Below are positions 18,417 to 26,900 of a stretch of 64,000 nt of DNA, one piece after another; the stretch's first letter is position 1; the number at the start of each line of letters is the position of its first letter. The stretch is from CAWJHE01 sp963842455. GTDB taxonomy: Bacteria > Chloroflexota > Anaerolineae > Anaerolineales > UBA4823. The notes under the pieces are model-generated. The model was not told the origin of the DNA, ran no database searches, and saw nothing but the letters and a program-made list of their open reading frames with translations. A program made the translations under genes and the position numbers. The DNA lies in contig CAWJHE010000013.1 in assembly GCA_963842455.1 (NCBI GenBank), positions 62,001-126,000 on the forward strand. Reading direction: 5' to 3'.

Positions 18417-18896
18417 TTATGGGTTGACAACTATTTCTTTTAGTGAAAAGACCCAACGGTTTCCAGGAGTCTTTGGGAGAACCAGGCGAATAGGACCTTT
18501 ATCTGGCGTGACATCTGCAATCCATTCACCTTTGTCTTTGAGCGCCACAATACCACCTTCTAATTCATCTTTGGTAATTTCAATGGCGTATCCGTCAGCG
18601 GCAATTGCTGTGATAGTTGAATAATCAGAAACACCTGCTTTTGAGAACACCTCGCTAATCGGCACGCCGCTCCAAGAGGTGATTTCATCCTCACCGGTTG
18701 ATTTTTCCATTTTGACATCTTTCATGTCCATCTGGCTCATGCCGGCAAGCTCCTGGAAACTGAGTGTCAACGGGGTGCTGACAGACCCACTCACCTTCAA
18801 TTCCCAGTCCACCTTCGGAACACCACCTCCACAGGCTGAAAGAAAAACAGCAGCAAAAATCAGGATTGTTATGAGTGTTTTTTTGGTATTATCCAT
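18417..18896 (-). CDS. Lipoprotein with sulfite-oxidase-fold (molybdopterin-binding-like) domain, copy 2
   Basis: 159-aa lipoprotein paralogous to its downstream neighbour. Lipobox FLSAC (Cys ~21). The domain starts WELKVSGSVSTPLTLSFQEL and continues with WSGVPISEVFSKAGV, AADGYAIEITKDEL, GPIRLVLPKTPGNRW and SLKEIVV. This is the order of conserved blocks of the family, but no Cys occupies the metal-ligand position. Located in the minus-strand operon with the ECF transporter genes. Role inferred only as extracytoplasmic binding. Confidence 0.72.
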   Translation of the reverse strand: MDNTKKTLITILIFAAVFLSACGGGVPKVDWELKVSGSVSTPLTLSFQELAGMSQMDMKDVKMEKSTGEDEITSWSGVPISEVFSKAGVSDYSTITAIAADGYAIEITKDELEGGIVALKDKGEWIADVTPDKGPIRLVLPKTPGNRWVFSLKEIVVNP

Positions 18897-18935
18897 GGTT
18901 TTCTCCTTTCTCTTCTCTTTCTTTGCATGATTGGT

Positions 18936-20108
18936 TTATCGAACGACTAGAAAAATTGGAATTAACATATCTTCTTCGATCAAATTGCCATGGTTCCCCT
19001 GCCGTCCATCGCTACTTTCAATATGCATACCATGGTCGGCAAAGATGATCACCAGGGTTCCCGGCTCAACTGCAGCCAGGATTTGTTCGACAGCCTGGTC
19101 CACAAAAGTGATCATGGCTTGCTCCTCTGGTGCACCGGGACCATAACCATGACCAGCGTCATCAATTCCGTGAAAATGCACCCAAAACAGGTCGGGTTGA
19201 CCCGTTTCTAATACAGCCAGAGTGTTCGCCAGCACTTCATCATCCGTCTTGCCATCTCCGTTGCGATCACCGGAAAGCGTAAACTGGGCGTTCCTCAATT
19301 CAAAAGAGAGCGCATCGCCTTCCACTGCCTGCACTTCTAAACCGTGCTGTACAGCCACGTCAAAGAGGGTTTGAGTTTCTGTTTTCCTGGTGTTGCGTCC
19401 ATGCACCCCATGCACAGCTGGCGGAGCACCCGTTAACACCGAGGCTGAGCTCACCTGGGTTCTGGGAGGAAAGGTAGTCAACGCCATCATTGGCGGATCG
19501 AGTGTGGCTAAGTACGGGTTTATGCCTTGCTCAATCGCTTCGCCCATACGTAAATAGCCAAAACCATCCAGAAAGAGCAACATCACACGATCGTATGGTT
19601 GGTCTAAAAGTGCTGTTCCCACCCCATCAGCAGGTGCTGGAATTCCCAAAGCAACGGCTGCAGTCGGAGCAATATCCAAAATACTGGCCTCCACCTGAAA
19701 ATAAGTGAGAGGCGGTTCCACCTGCAGGCTGGTGACATTGACCAACTGGTCACCTATCTTAATGCGACCATCCTTCATCAGCCAGGTATCGAACGCAATC
19801 GGAGCCCACTCATAGGCCTGCCCGCTACCATCTGCAGATTTGATGTGTATAGTCTCAATTAAGGAATATCCCAGCTCGTAAAAGACTCGATCCAGCAGCA
19901 GAGCCTGGTCGCCCGACTCGTCATCCTGAAACACTTGCCAATCGCGCCAGCGGGCAGCGGTGACCACTTGGCGGGTTTCGGAGCCATCATCTATCGTTAT
20001 TTCCCAATTGGGCTGGCAGGCTACCAGAAGGCCTAAAAAGAAAAAGCTGATAACTGCCGCCACCCGCCTGGTCAGTAAGCTACTTTGGATATGGTGTCTC
20101 AATCTCAT
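18936..20108 (-). CDS. Alkaline-phosphatase-superfamily lipoprotein (phosphodiesterase/nucleotide pyrophosphatase-like)
   Basis: Exported metallohydrolase-like protein, 390 aa. The N-terminus is a lipoprotein signal ending GLLVAC. Residues ~35-135 (WEITIDDGSETRQVV) look like another degenerate sulfite-oxidase-fold domain. The rest belongs to the type I phosphodiesterase/nucleotide pyrophosphatase family. It has MLLFLDGFGYLRM, TTFPPRTQVSSASVLTG (a nucleophile Thr/Ser region), HFHGIDDAGHGYGPG and a closing IIFADHGMH metal site. It could cleave a phosphoester-linked substrate before uptake by the neighbouring transporter; this is inference from context. Confidence 0.78.
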   Translation of the reverse strand: MRLRHHIQSSLLTRRVAAVISFFFLGLLVACQPNWEITIDDGSETRQVVTAARWRDWQVFQDDESGDQALLLDRVFYELGYSLIETIHIKSADGSGQAYEWAPIAFDTWLMKDGRIKIGDQLVNVTSLQVEPPLTYFQVEASILDIAPTAAVALGIPAPADGVGTALLDQPYDRVMLLFLDGFGYLRMGEAIEQGINPYLATLDPPMMALTTFPPRTQVSSASVLTGAPPAVHGVHGRNTRKTETQTLFDVAVQHGLEVQAVEGDALSFELRNAQFTLSGDRNGDGKTDDEVLANTLAVLETGQPDLFWVHFHGIDDAGHGYGPGAPEEQAMITFVDQAVEQILAAVEPGTLVIIFADHGMHIESSDGRQGNHGNLIEEDMLIPIFLVVR

Positions 20109-20130
20109 CTCCTTGAGTTTTTACAATTGG

Positions 20131-21060
20131 TTATGGGTTAATTTTTTCAATGATTACCACGTTTTCAATCCACAGAGAGCGTCCCCGATCTGGTAACACC
20201 AGTGTCAGCACACCTCGAATCGGCGTCAGCACGGCAGTTCTGGCTTCATCTGCAGTCAGTTGGAATGCATTCCCGTTTTGATCAGTCACCTGAAGTTGAT
20301 CAGACTCGCTGATTTCTATCACATCCGTCAAAGAGACACCTTCTAATTGCAGCGCGGTTACAGCCTTACGGGTTTCTCCATCGGTTTCACTCACCAGCAT
20401 CACATTTGTCGCTTCGACAGTCACCTTAATCGTCTTACCCAACATCAATCTCCCCAGGGAGGTAGGCTTGCCATCGACTACCAAAGGCGTTTGAGCGCCA
20501 ACCACAATGATTTTGCGGATGCCCTTGATCCAGGTTGAAACATGCAAATCTTCACAGGCAAAACGAATACCATCTTTGTAAGGCATCAGGTAAGCTTCCT
20601 GGGTTAGCTCAGATTTGTCGATCAGAACCACACCACCGTCATCAGAATAAAGTCCAACTTGCTGAAAATCTTCCACACCTTGACTTTTCAAAAAATCTAA
20701 TACAGAAATCATGGTGTTAGGCTGTTCTCGATATGGCAATATTTGGTTAATTTCAACAAAATCCGGTTTCGGCACATCGCCGCTAAACAATATCCAATTA
20801 TAGAAGGGGACTTCGATCAACTCGATGGCCCCATGGTCATCGTGGCATTTCTGGCAAGTGTGAAAATCCTGAGGTTCATGGCATTCCACACATTCCACCA
20901 TGGTGGCGGCCTCCTCAGATAGCAGCTCCAGCGGATAATGCCGCACAACCGATAAAGGATTGGAATCCTGCGTTCCTAACAAATAACCAGCACCACCTCC
21001 CATGAAGATCGAAATGACTAAAAAGAAACCAAAATAGCGGGCGTTTGAAGATTGAAACAC
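20131..21060 (-). CDS. Membrane-anchored diheme c-type protein with two sulfite-oxidase-fold-like domains
   Basis: 309-aa exported protein with one N-terminal membrane anchor (~8-28). Two heme c motifs follow close together: CVECH and CQKCH (~57-76). The C-terminal ~230 residues contain two repeats of the domain seen in the neighbouring lipoproteins (first ~85-195 ending STWIKGIRKIIVVG, second ~205-309 ending SLWIENVVIIEKI). The heme pair suggests electron transfer at the outer face of the membrane. It lies between the T component and the phosphodiesterase in one operon. No close family name is recognised. Confidence 0.7.
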   Translation of the reverse strand: MFQSSNARYFGFFLVISIFMGGGAGYLLGTQDSNPLSVVRHYPLELLSEEAATMVECVECHEPQDFHTCQKCHDDHGAIELIEVPFYNWILFSGDVPKPDFVEINQILPYREQPNTMISVLDFLKSQGVEDFQQVGLYSDDGGVVLIDKSELTQEAYLMPYKDGIRFACEDLHVSTWIKGIRKIIVVGAQTPLVVDGKPTSLGRLMLGKTIKVTVEATNVMLVSETDGETRKAVTALQLEGVSLTDVIEISESDQLQVTDQNGNAFQLTADEARTAVLTPIRGVLTLVLPDRGRSLWIENVVIIEKINP

Positions 21061-21103
21061 TCAAAACCTCCTCAATGAGAATTCGTTGAATCCAAGATAT
21101 TGC

Positions 21104-21862
21104 TTATCCCATGATAACAGCCAGGATCAATACAACCAGAACCGCTGTAGAGATCCAATCCATACGAGTAGCCCGGATGGGCCGGTAATAATTTCGCTTG
21201 GCGTAACGACCAAAACTTCTGCCTTCCATCGAAACAGCCAGGGCGTCTACTTTTCGCAGCGCAGAAACCAGTAACGGCAAGGTGAATTGCCGCGCCAGGG
21301 TGATGATCCGGCGGATACTTCCCCGATCATAACGAACCCCACGCATTAATTGAGCCTGGTAAATGGTTTGAGCTTCTTTTTCAAAAATGGGCACGAATCT
21401 CAAGGCGGTCACCAAGGCAAAACCATAGCGGTAGGGCAGGCCTACTTGCATTAATCCATATGCCAGGTCGTTGGGTGAAGTCGTTAGAACAAAAATTAAG
21501 CTGAGAAAGATGACGCATAAAAAACGAGCACCGATGAATATCCCATTGGATAGACCCTCATCGGTTATCGTTAAAGGACCGAAGCGCTGGATAATATTTC
21601 CCTGTTCCGTAAATACAATCTGTAATAAGGCCAGAAAAATTGATGTAACCAGGAAGAGCCGCATTCCTGGAACCTCTCCAAAACTCAAACCGAGCCAGAC
21701 AAATACGACCAGGATCAGACCTAATAATCCAACCACCCACCACCAGGATGGTGCAATAAAAACAAAAACAGTGAGGAATACCAGCCAACTAATTTTGCTC
21801 AATGGGTGTAATTGATGCAACACCGAATTCCCAGGGCGGAAAGTCAAACGCGCTCTACTCAA
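21104..21862 (-). CDS. ECF transporter T component (EcfT/CbiQ/YkoC family)
   Basis: Transmembrane energy-coupling subunit of an energy-coupling-factor importer, 252 aa. It starts RLTFRPGNSVLHQLHPLSKI, the usual EcfT N-terminus, followed by membrane helices. The coupling motif pair is partly visible near residues 175-215 (AQLMRGVRYDRG, then ALRKVDALAVSMEGRSFG; the Ala-Arg-Gly-like signatures that contact the two ATPase domains). Its start overlaps the end of the ATPase gene by four bases (21859-21862). Confidence 0.88.
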   Translation of the reverse strand: MSRARLTFRPGNSVLHQLHPLSKISWLVFLTVFVFIAPSWWWVVGLLGLILVVFVWLGLSFGEVPGMRLFLVTSIFLALLQIVFTEQGNIIQRFGPLTITDEGLSNGIFIGARFLCVIFLSLIFVLTTSPNDLAYGLMQVGLPYRYGFALVTALRFVPIFEKEAQTIYQAQLMRGVRYDRGSIRRIITLARQFTLPLLVSALRKVDALAVSMEGRSFGRYAKRNYYRPIRATRMDWISTAVLVVLILAVIMG

Positions 21863-23341
21863 AGCCGGCCCCCATTAATTGTTGACACGCCTGGCAGGTA
21901 AGCAAATTTTCCCATCTGGGCCAATCTCTCAAAACCAGCCTGTACGGGTAAATCAAACAGGATCCTGCCAGCCTGCATGAAGACGATCCGGGTTGCATAG
22001 GCTTGAACTGCATCTGGATTGTGGTTCACCATCACAACCGCAGCGCCAAGATTTTGCACCTGTCGCAATTGATCTAACAAAAATATTCCGTTTTCAACAT
22101 CCTGACCAATCAGTAATTCATCCAGTAGAAAAAGCTGAGGGTGATATACCAAAACAGAGAGCAAGTTCAAGCGCCTCATTTGTCCATAACTTAAGAGAAA
22201 GGGGTGATCCTTAACTCGTTCTTCTAAACCTGCCTTTTGAAGAAGGTCTTTTGCGGTGCAATTAAGCTCTTCATCTAGAATGCCAAAATTTAATGGGGCG
22301 AACACGGTCTCATCCCATACGTTATGAGCAAATAATTGGTGAGCCGGATTTTGAAACACATAACCCAGCGAGCGCGCCATTTGCGAGACAAGCTTGTTGC
22401 GTGTATCCTCCCCATGAACGGAGACGCAACCGTTCAATGGTTTGATCAGGTTGGCGATCGTTTGCAGTAAAGTGGACTTCCCTGAGCCATTATCGCCCAT
22501 GACTGCGATGAATTCACCAGGATTCACATCCAGCGAGATTGCCTCCAGGAAAGGATGTTGATCATACCCTGCGCTGACATCCTGGATTGACACAAGAGGT
22601 TTTCCCTTATCTTTCCCAACAACAGGCCTGGTATTGATATAAGTGGACGGTTGCCAGGCAGATAATAATTGGTCACTCACAATCTGCCCATCTTGCATCT
22701 CGATCAAACGAGGGTGGAATTCCCGTAAGAAGTTGACCTTGTGCTCGATCACAATCACCGTAATCGCGGTGGATTCCCGAATTTTTTGGATAACTCGGAA
22801 GATTTCAGCGGTAGCGCTTGGATCCAAGTTTGATGTAGGCTCGTCGAAGATCAGCACATCCGGCCTGGCTGCCAGCATTGCTGTAATCGCAATTTTTTGC
22901 TTCTCCCCGCCGGATAGTGAAGCCAGCGTTCGCTCTCGCAGGTGAAGACAATGGGTGATACCCAAAGCCCATTCAACCCTTTGCTGCATTTCAGATTTCA
23001 TTCAAACAGCGGTTTTCAAGCCCAAAAACCAGCTCATCCTCCACCATTAATGTACAGAATTGCGATTCCGGATTCTGTTGCACCAGGCCAACGCGATCGG
23101 CGATTTCATACAGAGGAGTGTTCCTGGCATCCAACCCATCTACAACCACAGTTCCCGAAACCTGCTCAGGATATTGGTTGAACAAAAAACCACCCAATGC
23201 TAAAGCCAGGGTTGACTTTCCGCATCCAGATTTTCCAACAACCACCACCCATTCTCCCCGTTTAATCTCCAGGTTAACCCGGTCTAACACACGGAGATCA
23301 TTTCCTGGGTATGAAAAGCTCAGGTCTTGCACAGATATCAT
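21859..23341 (-). CDS. ECF transporter dual ATPase (EcfA/YkoD type), frameshifted
   Basis: Two ABC ATPase domains in one chain, about 490 aa when joined. The first domain has Walker A GKSGCGKST, signature LSGGEKQKIA and Walker B VLIFDEPTS. The second has GDNGSGKST and LFLLDELL; its signature is LSYGQMRRL, where canonical LSGGQ is altered. The first frame ends at 22991 and the second begins by 23001. Removing one A from the AAA run (22996-22998 on the complement) joins them as LNESEMQQRVEWAL. A dual ATPase between S and T genes is the YkoEDC layout. Confidence 0.87.
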
Positions 23342-23362
23342 CGCGGCAACCCAGTGTCCTTA

Positions 23363-24724
23363 TCAGCGGACTTCGATCCGTTCGAGATTTGAAACAACGA
23401 CCTGCCCATCCATCCTCGCGATGGCATAGGATACCTGGTCGCCAATGATGATCGTAAAAATTCGCAGGTTCGGTTCGTTAAGAATTGTTGAAAGCTCTAG
23501 CGAAATGGGACTTCCATCTCCAATCAATAAAACTTCATTTGCCTGAGACTGAATACCCTTTTCCTGTAAAACCAGTTCCAAGGCAACACCCTGATATTTA
23601 CCCGAGGTATCACCTATCGTGAGCGCAGTACTATCCATCTCAAATTGCCAGGTTTCAGGATCATAATCACCGGGATTGTCCAATAATCCAGAAATTTCCA
23701 ACCTGGGCGGGCTAACCACCAGGATAGCCTGGACACCACGCACCCAAGCTTTACTATTTTCTGCTCCAACCAGGTTAAATGAACGACTTTGTCCATCTCC
23801 TTGAGATGCCAATAATAAACCAGGGTTCTCTTGAACTTCATCCATGGTAATAAAAAAAGAATAACCATCTGAGCCCTGGACCAGGATCCAACCCTGGTCA
23901 CTCACCGGGAGCGCTGCCTCTACCAGTGTTTTTACTGGATAACCTTTATACAGCATCGTAGCGCCACGCAGCGTGCCTTCTGCTTCAATTTGTTGAATAT
24001 CAGCATGCTCTGCTGGAAAATCAAACGGCGCTTGAACAGACCCTGCTAAAGATATAGTAACTGGTCCTTGTAATGCACTGCGCAGGAATAAAGCTAACAG
24101 GACAGTGATCAGCACTGCACCAGCCATGAATAAAAAGACAACCTTTCGCGGGGTCTCTTTTTCTTCTACCTGTTTAATCACGCCTGCCTGCTGCAATGCA
24201 TTCAGCAGAACCCATCCCAATAAGCCGGCGAAAATGACCCCCGAAACAAATGCCACCACACCAATCAGGGCTAAAGCCCCATAAGCAAGGATATCTGCCG
24301 GGAGCGAGGCAAATAGCTGGAAAACAAAAACGTTGGAAGCTGAAGCCAGACCACCTGCCAATATGCAGGCAAGTAAATTTCGTTTCTTGCCAAACGGCGC
24401 AAAACCCAGGTCAACAAGAATCCCTGCTACCAGGTCGACCAGCAAAACAATCAATCCATGGGTGTTGCCGGTCAGCAGTTCCACTACTCCCTTGAGAATG
24501 CCGGTGATCGTGCCTGCACCTGGTTTTTTCACAATGGCTGCAGCCAGTACCAGCCACAACACATGCAGGCCAGCTGCCCATTGGGTGGTGCCAGCAAAAC
24601 CCAAGACAGATTGGACAGCATCACCTAGCGCATTGATATACGTTCCCGCAATGCCGCCTAATGACGCCAATGCTGCCATGATTAACAAATCCCTGGTTGA
24701 GAAGAAATAGTGTTTACCTGCCAT
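23363..24724 (-). CDS. ECF transporter S component (YkoE-like) fused to two extracytoplasmic sulfite-oxidase-fold-like domains
   Basis: Substrate-specific subunit of the ECF importer, 453 aa from ATG 24724. That start is preferred because AGGAGG lies just before it; the longer reading frame to 24802 crosses the promoter. Residues ~1-190 are a YkoE-type membrane domain (KKPGAGTITGILKGVVELLTG is typical). After another helix (~200-225) come two repeats of the domain found in the operon's lipoproteins (~230-345 and ~350-453). YkoE in Bacillus takes up a thiamine precursor; the extra domains make a different ligand possible here. No TPP riboswitch was seen upstream. Confidence 0.8.
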   Translation of the reverse strand: MAGKHYFFSTRDLLIMAALASLGGIAGTYINALGDAVQSVLGFAGTTQWAAGLHVLWLVLAAAIVKKPGAGTITGILKGVVELLTGNTHGLIVLLVDLVAGILVDLGFAPFGKKRNLLACILAGGLASASNVFVFQLFASLPADILAYGALALIGVVAFVSGVIFAGLLGWVLLNALQQAGVIKQVEEKETPRKVVFLFMAGAVLITVLLALFLRSALQGPVTISLAGSVQAPFDFPAEHADIQQIEAEGTLRGATMLYKGYPVKTLVEAALPVSDQGWILVQGSDGYSFFITMDEVQENPGLLLASQGDGQSRSFNLVGAENSKAWVRGVQAILVVSPPRLEISGLLDNPGDYDPETWQFEMDSTALTIGDTSGKYQGVALELVLQEKGIQSQANEVLLIGDGSPISLELSTILNEPNLRIFTIIIGDQVSYAIARMDGQVVVSNLERIEVR

Positions 24725-24745
24725 AGTCCTCCTGAAGGTGCCTTG

Positions 24746-24774
24746 AGTATAATCCAACGGTTTAACCGTGTCAA
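24746..24774 (-). promoter_or_regulatory. Promoter with palindromic operator for the ECF/lipoprotein operon
   Basis: On the minus strand TTGACA (24769-24774) and TATACT (24746-24751) are spaced by 17 bases. The 13-base perfect palindrome ACGGTTTAACCGT (24757-24769) fills the region between them, so a bound repressor would occlude the promoter. The divergent GntR regulator is the likely binder. Confidence 0.75.
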
Positions 24775-24819
24775 TTATCACAATACACTTGATACATTCC
24801 AATAATTAATCATTCTTTA

Positions 24820-24840
24820 ATTGATTGGTGTAAAATCAAT
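24820..24840. promoter_or_regulatory. Inverted repeat just upstream of the GntR-type regulator gene
   Basis: Arms ATTGATT (24820-24826) and AATCAAT (24834-24840) with a 7-base spacer lie two bases before the regulator's start codon. It differs in sequence from the 24757-24769 palindrome, so it may be a second operator or an mRNA hairpin limiting translation. Confidence 0.4.
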
Positions 24841-24842
24841 AT

Positions 24843-25937
24843 ATGAATAAGAATCCACTTTTCCAGGAGATCGCTGAAAATATCCGCCAGGATATCTTGT
24901 TTGGTAGCCTGAAACCTGGTGATATCCTGCCTGCCGTGCGGGAGACAGCCCAGCGATTAAAATGCGCTCCCGGCACCGTCCAACGAGCCTACCAAGAGCT
25001 AATACGCCAGGGACTGATTATTTCTCGACCAGGCCAGGGTACGCACGTTACTCATGTTCCAGAAAGTAAAACCGAATCGCCTTTACGCAAAGCATCATTA
25101 ATCCATCAACTCGAGACATATTTATTAAGCCAGATCAAATCCGGTTATTCGGTAGATGAAATTGAACAAGCTTTCCAAATTGCATTGGATCGCTGGCGAA
25201 CGATCTCATCGCCAATGGAACCCCCTCCCTCTAGCAGGTTGCGTTTTGTAGGCAGTCACGACATGTCCATCGCTGTACTAAACCAGTATATGGATCGTGT
25301 CAACCCAGCTTGCAGCCTTACCATCAAGTACGCTGGCAGCTTGGGAGGTTTGATAGCTTTGGCTCAACAGGAAGCCGAGCTGGCGGGCTGCCATTTGTGG
25401 GACCGGGAATCCGGCGATTACAACCGCCCCTTTATCCGGCGATTACTGCCCGGCCGGAGGATCGGACTGCTCACCCTGGCCTATCGTCGATTAGGGTTAA
25501 TTACTTCAAAGAATAATCCCAAAATGATTATCGACTTGAAGGACTTAGCTCGCCAGGATCTGGTTTTTAAGAACCGGCAGGCTGGAGCGGGCACGCGTGT
25601 TTGGCTGGATGAGCAATTAAGTCTGCTTGGGATGTCTTCTACCATGATTCGAGGATATGAGGATTGTGCGCTAACCCACTCGGAAGCAGCCAGTGCGGTT
25701 GCATCAAACCAGGCCGACCTGACCCTGGGAATTGAAAGTGCTGCCCTGGCTTATGACCTCGCTTTCATTTCCCTGACTACTGAATGTTACGAATTGGCTA
25801 TCCCTCAAGAATTCTGGGAAAATTCTGCTATCCAAACAATCCGGAACGTGGTAAATTCAGCTGAATTTAAGCGTGAAATCCATTCCTTGGGAGGTTACGA
25901 AACAGGAAAAACTGGTCAGGTCAGGTGGGTTGACTGA
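24843..25937 (+). CDS. GntR-type regulator with periplasmic-binding-protein-like effector domain
   Basis: Transcription factor of 364 aa. Residues ~8-75 are a GntR winged helix (IRQDILFGSLKPGDILPAVR, then RLKCAPGTVQRAYQELIRQGL). Residues ~130-360 are a PBP_like domain related to molybdate/tungstate-binding regulators: it has RQAGAGTRVWLDEQL, EAASAVASNQADLTLGIES and a closing IRNVVNSAEFKREI. This pairing is common in regulators of molybdenum-related genes. It is divergent from the ECF operon, whose products carry molybdopterin-binding-like folds, so it probably controls that operon in response to an oxyanion or pterin-like ligand (inferred). Confidence 0.85.
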   Translation: MNKNPLFQEIAENIRQDILFGSLKPGDILPAVRETAQRLKCAPGTVQRAYQELIRQGLIISRPGQGTHVTHVPESKTESPLRKASLIHQLETYLLSQIKSGYSVDEIEQAFQIALDRWRTISSPMEPPPSSRLRFVGSHDMSIAVLNQYMDRVNPACSLTIKYAGSLGGLIALAQQEAELAGCHLWDRESGDYNRPFIRRLLPGRRIGLLTLAYRRLGLITSKNNPKMIIDLKDLARQDLVFKNRQAGAGTRVWLDEQLSLLGMSSTMIRGYEDCALTHSEAASAVASNQADLTLGIESAALAYDLAFISLTTECYELAIPQEFWENSAIQTIRNVVNSAEFKREIHSLGGYETGKTGQVRWVD

Positions 25938-26036
25938 GATCTTGGCATTCTAATCGATATTGTTGCACGAACTTCCTTCTGACAAGTCGTGCTTATGGTA
26001 TGATGATATTGAAAATTCAAAACAGGAGGTTATAGA

Positions 26037-26504
26037 ATGAAAGGCGATCCGAAAATTATCGATTTATTGAATAACTTGCTCTCAGACGAATTGACTGCGA
26101 TCAATCAATACATGGTTCATTCCGAGATGTGCGCCGATTGGACTTATAGCGAGCTGCATGAAGCTATCGAAGCCAGGGCAATTCAAGAAATGAAGCATGC
26201 GGAAAAATTAATTGGCCGCATTCTTTTCCTTGAGGGCATACCTATTGTAAGTAATTTGAAGAAAATCCACATTGGTGCGGATGTGGAAACTCAGCACAAA
26301 AACGACGCTCAATCTGAACTAGATGCAGTCAAGCTGTACAACGATGGTATCCGGCAAGCAGTTGAAGCAGGCGATAATGGCACCCGGGAACTACTCGAAT
26401 CTATCCTTAAAGACGAAGAAGAACATCTGGATTGGCTCGAAGCCCAGTTGGAGCTGATCAGACAAATGGGCATCCAGAATTACCTGGTTGAACAATTAGG
26501 ATAA
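26037..26504 (+). CDS. bfr: Bacterioferritin
   Basis: Iron-storage 24-mer subunit, 155 aa, the usual length. Ferroxidase ligands are all present at the standard positions: Glu18, Glu51, His54, Glu94, Glu127 and His130. Met52 (in QEMKHAEK) is the haem ligand, so this is a haem-binding bacterioferritin and not a Dps or FtnA. AGGAGG lies at 26024-26029. It is a single gene followed by a strong terminator. Its role fits with the iron importer and DtxR regulator earlier in the window. Confidence 0.96.
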   Translation: MKGDPKIIDLLNNLLSDELTAINQYMVHSEMCADWTYSELHEAIEARAIQEMKHAEKLIGRILFLEGIPIVSNLKKIHIGADVETQHKNDAQSELDAVKLYNDGIRQAVEAGDNGTRELLESILKDEEEHLDWLEAQLELIRQMGIQNYLVEQLG

Positions 26505-26529
26505 ATCTCAACCCCGACTAGATAACATT

Positions 26530-26567
26530 TGGCTCCTTGCAATCTTCTAAGCAAGGAGCCATTTTTT
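26530..26567 (+). terminator. Rho-independent terminator after bacterioferritin
   Basis: Perfect 11-base arms TGGCTCCTTGC (26530-26540) and GCAAGGAGCCA (26551-26561) with a 10-base loop are followed by six T. Confidence 0.92.
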
Positions 26568-26645
26568 CTTTTAACTGGTTTTTACAGCTGTAAGCATCAC
26601 AATCTCAACACCTGCTTGAACACCATGATGAGCAAAGAGAATTTC

Positions 26646-26840
26646 TTAATCAGATGGTATGATCAGCCACATTAACAGGTATAGACCGATTCCAGGAATT
26701 CCTCCTGGAATTAATGCAAGCAAGAACGCAAGCCGGAACCAGAAGGTGCTGATACCAAAAAAACTTGCCAAACCACCGCACACACCGGCAATTACCCTGT
26801 TGGAGCGAGACCGCCGTAAAGACCTGGATGAATTAGACAT
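26646..26840 (-). CDS. PspC-domain small membrane protein
   Basis: 64-aa protein. A basic N-terminus (RSLRRSRSNR) precedes the PspC signature VIAGVCGGLASFFGI, then WFRLAFLLALIPG and a C-terminal membrane segment. This is a stand-alone PspC domain, without the other phage-shock genes nearby. PspC-like proteins sense or respond to envelope stress. It ends in LIIPSD, typical for the family. Confidence 0.9.
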   Translation of the reverse strand: MSNSSRSLRRSRSNRVIAGVCGGLASFFGISTFWFRLAFLLALIPGGIPGIGLYLLMWLIIPSD

Positions 26841-26900
26841 ACTTACCTCCTCTCATTGTTTTCTATATACTCTACGCTATACCCAATGAAAAGTTGCATG

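Noticed and set aside
24725..24842. TPP (THI-box) riboswitch upstream of the YkoE-like gene
   Set aside because: The leader is too short between promoter and start, and the conserved CTGAGA element is absent.
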